Assembly: GCF_035593345.1 (NCBI RefSeq)
Contig: NZ_CP141606.1
Coordinates: 992,001-1,056,000, forward strand
Direction: 5' to 3'
Length of the DNA stretch: 64,000 bases
Origin: Lelliottia sp. JS-SCA-14
GTDB lineage: Bacteria > Pseudomonadota > Gammaproteobacteria > Enterobacterales > Enterobacteriaceae
Part shown: positions 63,962 to 64,000 of the stretch, in pieces
Layout of the letters: each line of letters opens with the position of its first letter
How positions within the stretch are numbered: the stretch's first letter is position 1
Notes under the pieces: generated by a model
Told to the model about the DNA's origin: nothing
What the model saw: only the letters and a program-made list of their open reading frames with translations
The model's database searches: none
Translations under genes and position numbers: made by a program

Positions 63962-64000
63962 ATGAAATTCAGAGACTGGAAAAACGGGGGCGCGCTGGCG
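63962..64000 (+). CDS. Start of a further fimbrial gene, cut by window end
   Basis: ATG at 63962 follows GGGAGGG with ideal spacing; the first 13 codons (MKFRDWKNGGALA) run to the window edge. In this operon position a further subunit or tip adhesin is expected. Nothing more can be said from the fragment. Confidence 0.65.
   Translation, partial: MKFRDWKNGGALA

Noticed and set aside
1..64000. CRISPR arrays, tRNA genes, insertion sequences or prophage genes
   Set aside because: No regularly spaced repeats, no tRNA-like cloverleaf recognised, and no transposase, integrase or phage structural proteins among the frames.

Overview
The window comes from the chromosome of an enteric gammaproteobacterium (Enterobacteriaceae). 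Evidence is an mmuPM operon almost identical in order and sequence to that of E. coli, an AfuABC/UhpABC-type locus, a SymE-like SOS toxin, a complete enterobacterial type VI secretion system (T6SS) and several copies of the enterobacterial REP palindrome. An Enterobacter/Lelliottia/Citrobacter-type host fits best; the genus is an inference. No tRNA, rRNA, CRISPR array, transposase or integrase was seen.

Layout. 1-321 holds the start of a SymE-like toxin, cut by the window edge, with a LexA box and a probable SymR antisense RNA. 678-6734 (minus) holds a CitB/CitA-type two-component system and an FbpABC iron(III) transporter with a good Fur box. 7640-37515 (plus) is a T6SS with all 13 core components: tssB, C, K, L, an OmpA-domain protein, hcp, clpV, vgrG, PAAR, tssM, A, F, G, J, E and a VasL protein. 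Cargo genes are a predicted metallopeptidase with a lipoprotein partner, and a LysM/lytic transglycosylase/M23 endopeptidase effector with two paralogous exported partners. The base composition turns A+T-rich from the tail of vgrG to the head of tssM, as if the effector module had been exchanged as a cassette. 37517-39789 (minus) is a small group with a predicted 37-aa exported peptide, a LuxR-type regulator and a Wzi-like outer-membrane protein.

40324-50883 holds a POT peptide transporter, a methyltransferase, a small A+T-rich accessory patch (Cys-rich secreted protein; PD-(D/E)XK nuclease plus partner), a diguanylate cyclase, a ~550-bp structured noncoding element bounded by inverted repeats, an AI-2E family transporter, and mmuPM preceded by tandem MetJ boxes. 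51040-58848 (minus) is one long operon: UhpA-, UhpB- and UhpC-like sensing proteins followed by afuA, afuB and afuC, a sugar-phosphate ABC importer. 59511-64000 (plus) is a chaperone-usher fimbrial operon in the pap-like order subunit, subunit, usher, chaperone, then a gene cut by the window edge.

How they work together: the T6SS genes build one injection machine whose spike (VgrG, PAAR) is encoded next to cell-wall-attacking cargo and periplasmic protection proteins. The afu/uhp locus couples sensing of an external phosphorylated sugar to its uptake. The mmu pair recycles S-methylmethionine to methionine under MetJ. The fbp set takes up ferric iron under Fur.
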